DNA of 5,652 nucleotides. Origin: Alphaproteobacteria bacterium (GTDB lineage Bacteria; Pseudomonadota; Alphaproteobacteria; UBA9219). This document shows positions 4,614 to 5,652 of the stretch, one piece after another. Location of the stretch: positions 1-5,652 of the forward strand of contig JAQUUS010000120.1 of assembly GCA_028693775.1 (NCBI GenBank), given 5' to 3'. The position numbers and the translations under genes are program-made. Within the stretch, counting starts at the first letter, position 1. Each line of letters begins with the position of its first letter. The notes beneath the pieces are model-generated. The model ran no database searches, was not told where the DNA came from, and saw only the letters and a program-made list of their open reading frames with translations.

Positions 4614-5435
4614 ATGTCGTTTAACGGACGCGAATTTAAAGATATCGTTCATCGTGCGGCGCATGCCGTCAATTCGGCTGTCGTTTTCGTTTCTTCGCCT
4701 CTTTTCGTTCCTATCGTTGCGCTTGAAATCGTTCAACACAAGGTTTTCGGCGCTTATGATTTCCGGCTGGATGGCGCAAAGGTCGATCATCCTAATCGCC
4801 TTGTTCTTTATGGCGACGATCATGCTCAATATATTATGCGCATTCCGGAAAAGGCTCTTTATGCGGGGAGCAAAATCTGGGTCGCTCCGAAGAATGCGTC
4901 GTTGAACGATTTTGTCGATGCGCTCGAAGAACGGGCGAAGACCGACGGCCCTTTCGATGAGGTCGTTTTTTCTCTTCATGGGGAAGCCGACACTATGTTC
5001 TCCGGCGACAGCGAAATCGGCGTCGGCGAACTTCTTTCCGCCGTTGGGGAGAGACAGAAAGGCAAACCGCCGTTCGCTCGCCGTTATGTTTTTGCGGCGT
5101 GCCTTGTGTTTTCGAACTCCTTGACCTTTCCGCTGTATCAAAAAGCTGCGGACGATTTGGGCGTGGAAATCGCAGGGGGGACCAATTGCTTGTTCAGCGG
5201 GCCTTTCCTCGATACCGGGCGGTGGGTGAAGTTTTCGAAGAACAATCCGGTGTCCAGAGACCGGCTCGATATGCCTGTCGATATCGTCGCTTTTCCGTTC
5301 AGGATCGGGATGGCGATCACCGAGTGCGCAGATTTGCTCCTCGACAAGGTTTGCGACACTGGCGATGCTCTTGCCGCCAAGATTCGGCGGCCTCGTTTCG
5401 GATTCCGGAATAAACCAAAGCCTCCTCAACGCTAG
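4614..5435 (+). CDS. Putative caspase-fold (clan CD-like) protein with N-terminal hydrophobic anchor
   Basis: From the ATG at 4614 the product has 273 residues. GGATGGGG just ahead (4605-4612) supports this start; an in-frame ATG at 4590 adds eight residues but has no ribosome binding site. Residues about 21-41 (AVVFVSSPLFVPIVALEIV) are hydrophobic and could be a membrane anchor or the first strand of the fold. The central region follows the order seen in caspase-like, CHAT and DUF4347-type proteins: strand FDEVVFSLHG with His122-Gly123, a glycine-rich GDSEIGVGELLSAV segment, then strand RRYVFAAC with Cys163, a helix, and GVEIAGGTN. The His and Cys, 41 residues apart, would be the catalytic dyad. 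The C-terminal tail (RRPRFGFRNKPKPPQR) is strongly basic. If active it would be a cysteine peptidase, with unknown substrate. The family call rests on this pattern only; a non-enzymatic protein is possible. Confidence 0.6.
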   Translation: MSFNGREFKDIVHRAAHAVNSAVVFVSSPLFVPIVALEIVQHKVFGAYDFRLDGAKVDHPNRLVLYGDDHAQYIMRIPEKALYAGSKIWVAPKNASLNDFVDALEERAKTDGPFDEVVFSLHGEADTMFSGDSEIGVGELLSAVGERQKGKPPFARRYVFAACLVFSNSLTFPLYQKAADDLGVEIAGGTNCLFSGPFLDTGRWVKFSKNNPVSRDRLDMPVDIVAFPFRIGMAITECADLLLDKVCDTGDALAAKIRRPRFGFRNKPKPPQR

Positions 5436-5622
5436 GTCTCTTCATGCGCTCGGCGGTGCAAAAGCTCACGGAAAACGTTTGGGACAACGCTTTGTCTTTT
5501 AACGGTTTTGGCCATTAAGGCAAAAATGTGGCACATTGCTCTTGCCTCTTCTTTATCCCTTGGATATTACTTCGCTGCTTTCAATAAGACTTTTTAACGA
5601 AACTCATTTGAAAGGACTGACG
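5436..5622 (+). promoter_or_regulatory. Intergenic region with candidate promoter for the last gene
   Basis: No gene is seen in these 187 bases. A TTGCCT (5542-5547) and TATTAC (5565-5570) pair, 17 bp apart and each four of six to consensus, could drive the gene starting at 5623, giving a leader of about 45 bases. Upstream, GACAA-CGCT-TTGTC followed by TTTT (5483-5500) is a weak hairpin that might help end transcription of the caspase-like gene, but its stem is only five pairs. Confidence 0.35.
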
Positions 5623-5652
5623 ATGTCCGGCATGGCTCCTTATGACAGCCGC
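5623..5652 (+). CDS. 5' end of a further gene, partial
   Basis: The ATG at 5623 is preceded by AAAGGA (5611-5616) with six bases of spacing, the best ribosome binding site in this part of the window. Ten codons are visible (MSGMAPYDSR) before the window ends without a stop. That is too little to name a product. A second in-frame ATG at 5632 is less well placed relative to the AAAGGA. Confidence 0.6.
   Translation, partial: MSGMAPYDSR

Noticed and set aside
4578..5429. Open frame of 283 codons on the minus strand opposite the caspase-like gene
   Set aside because: Its translation is Arg/Lys-rich and without recognisable motifs. The plus-strand frame has coherent strand-helix patterning and a better start.
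5483..5500. Rho-independent terminator after the caspase-like gene
   Set aside because: The stem is only five pairs, mostly A-T, with four T's after it, too weak to call as a separate feature.
5529..5545. Sigma-54 promoter (TGGCAC ... TTGC)
   Set aside because: The GG and GC dinucleotides are separated by 12 bases instead of the required 10.

Overview
The window looks like chromosomal DNA of an alphaproteobacterium, probably an uncultured or host-associated lineage. Three things suggest this: the XerC and RlmB sequences have an alphaproteobacterial flavour, rlmB sits back to back with tRNA-Tyr, and T-ending codons are used heavily in a moderately GC-rich genome. No database search was possible, so this placement is an inference.

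Left part (1-2027, + strand): the tail of an upstream gene seems to overlap, by an ATGA, a small membrane-anchored protein of unknown function (62-313). Then comes a complete xerC (335-1273) with all six catalytic residues of a tyrosine recombinase. After a short AT-rich gap lies an XRE-type regulator (1344-2027). Its C-terminal half resembles the effector domain of TrmB-type regulators. It converges on rlmB with only two bases between the stop codons.

Middle (2030-3213): rlmB on the - strand and tRNA-Tyr(GUA) on the + strand diverge from a shared spacer, where a perfect TTGACA lies upstream of the tRNA. A GC-rich hairpin and a tandem array of an 11-bp unit follow directly after the encoded CCA of the tRNA.

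Right part (3263-5652): a run of accessory-looking genes. These are a small GIY-YIG protein (+), an 80-residue five-cysteine protein (-), a protein with paired HIT motifs that fits the 2H phosphoesterase pattern (-), and, diverging from it, a protein with an N-terminal hydrophobic anchor and a His-Gly / Ala-Ala-Cys pair as in caspase-fold (clan CD) proteins (+). The spacer between the last two holds a perfect 16-bp interrupted palindrome that contains a consensus -10 hexamer. The first ten codons of another gene, with a good ribosome binding site, close the window.

The housekeeping genes (xerC, rlmB, tRNA-Tyr) act in chromosome dimer resolution and translation. The most novel material is the block after the tRNA repeat array, above all the divergent pair of a putative 2H phosphoesterase and a putative caspase-fold protein. 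Nothing in the sequence proves that these two act together.
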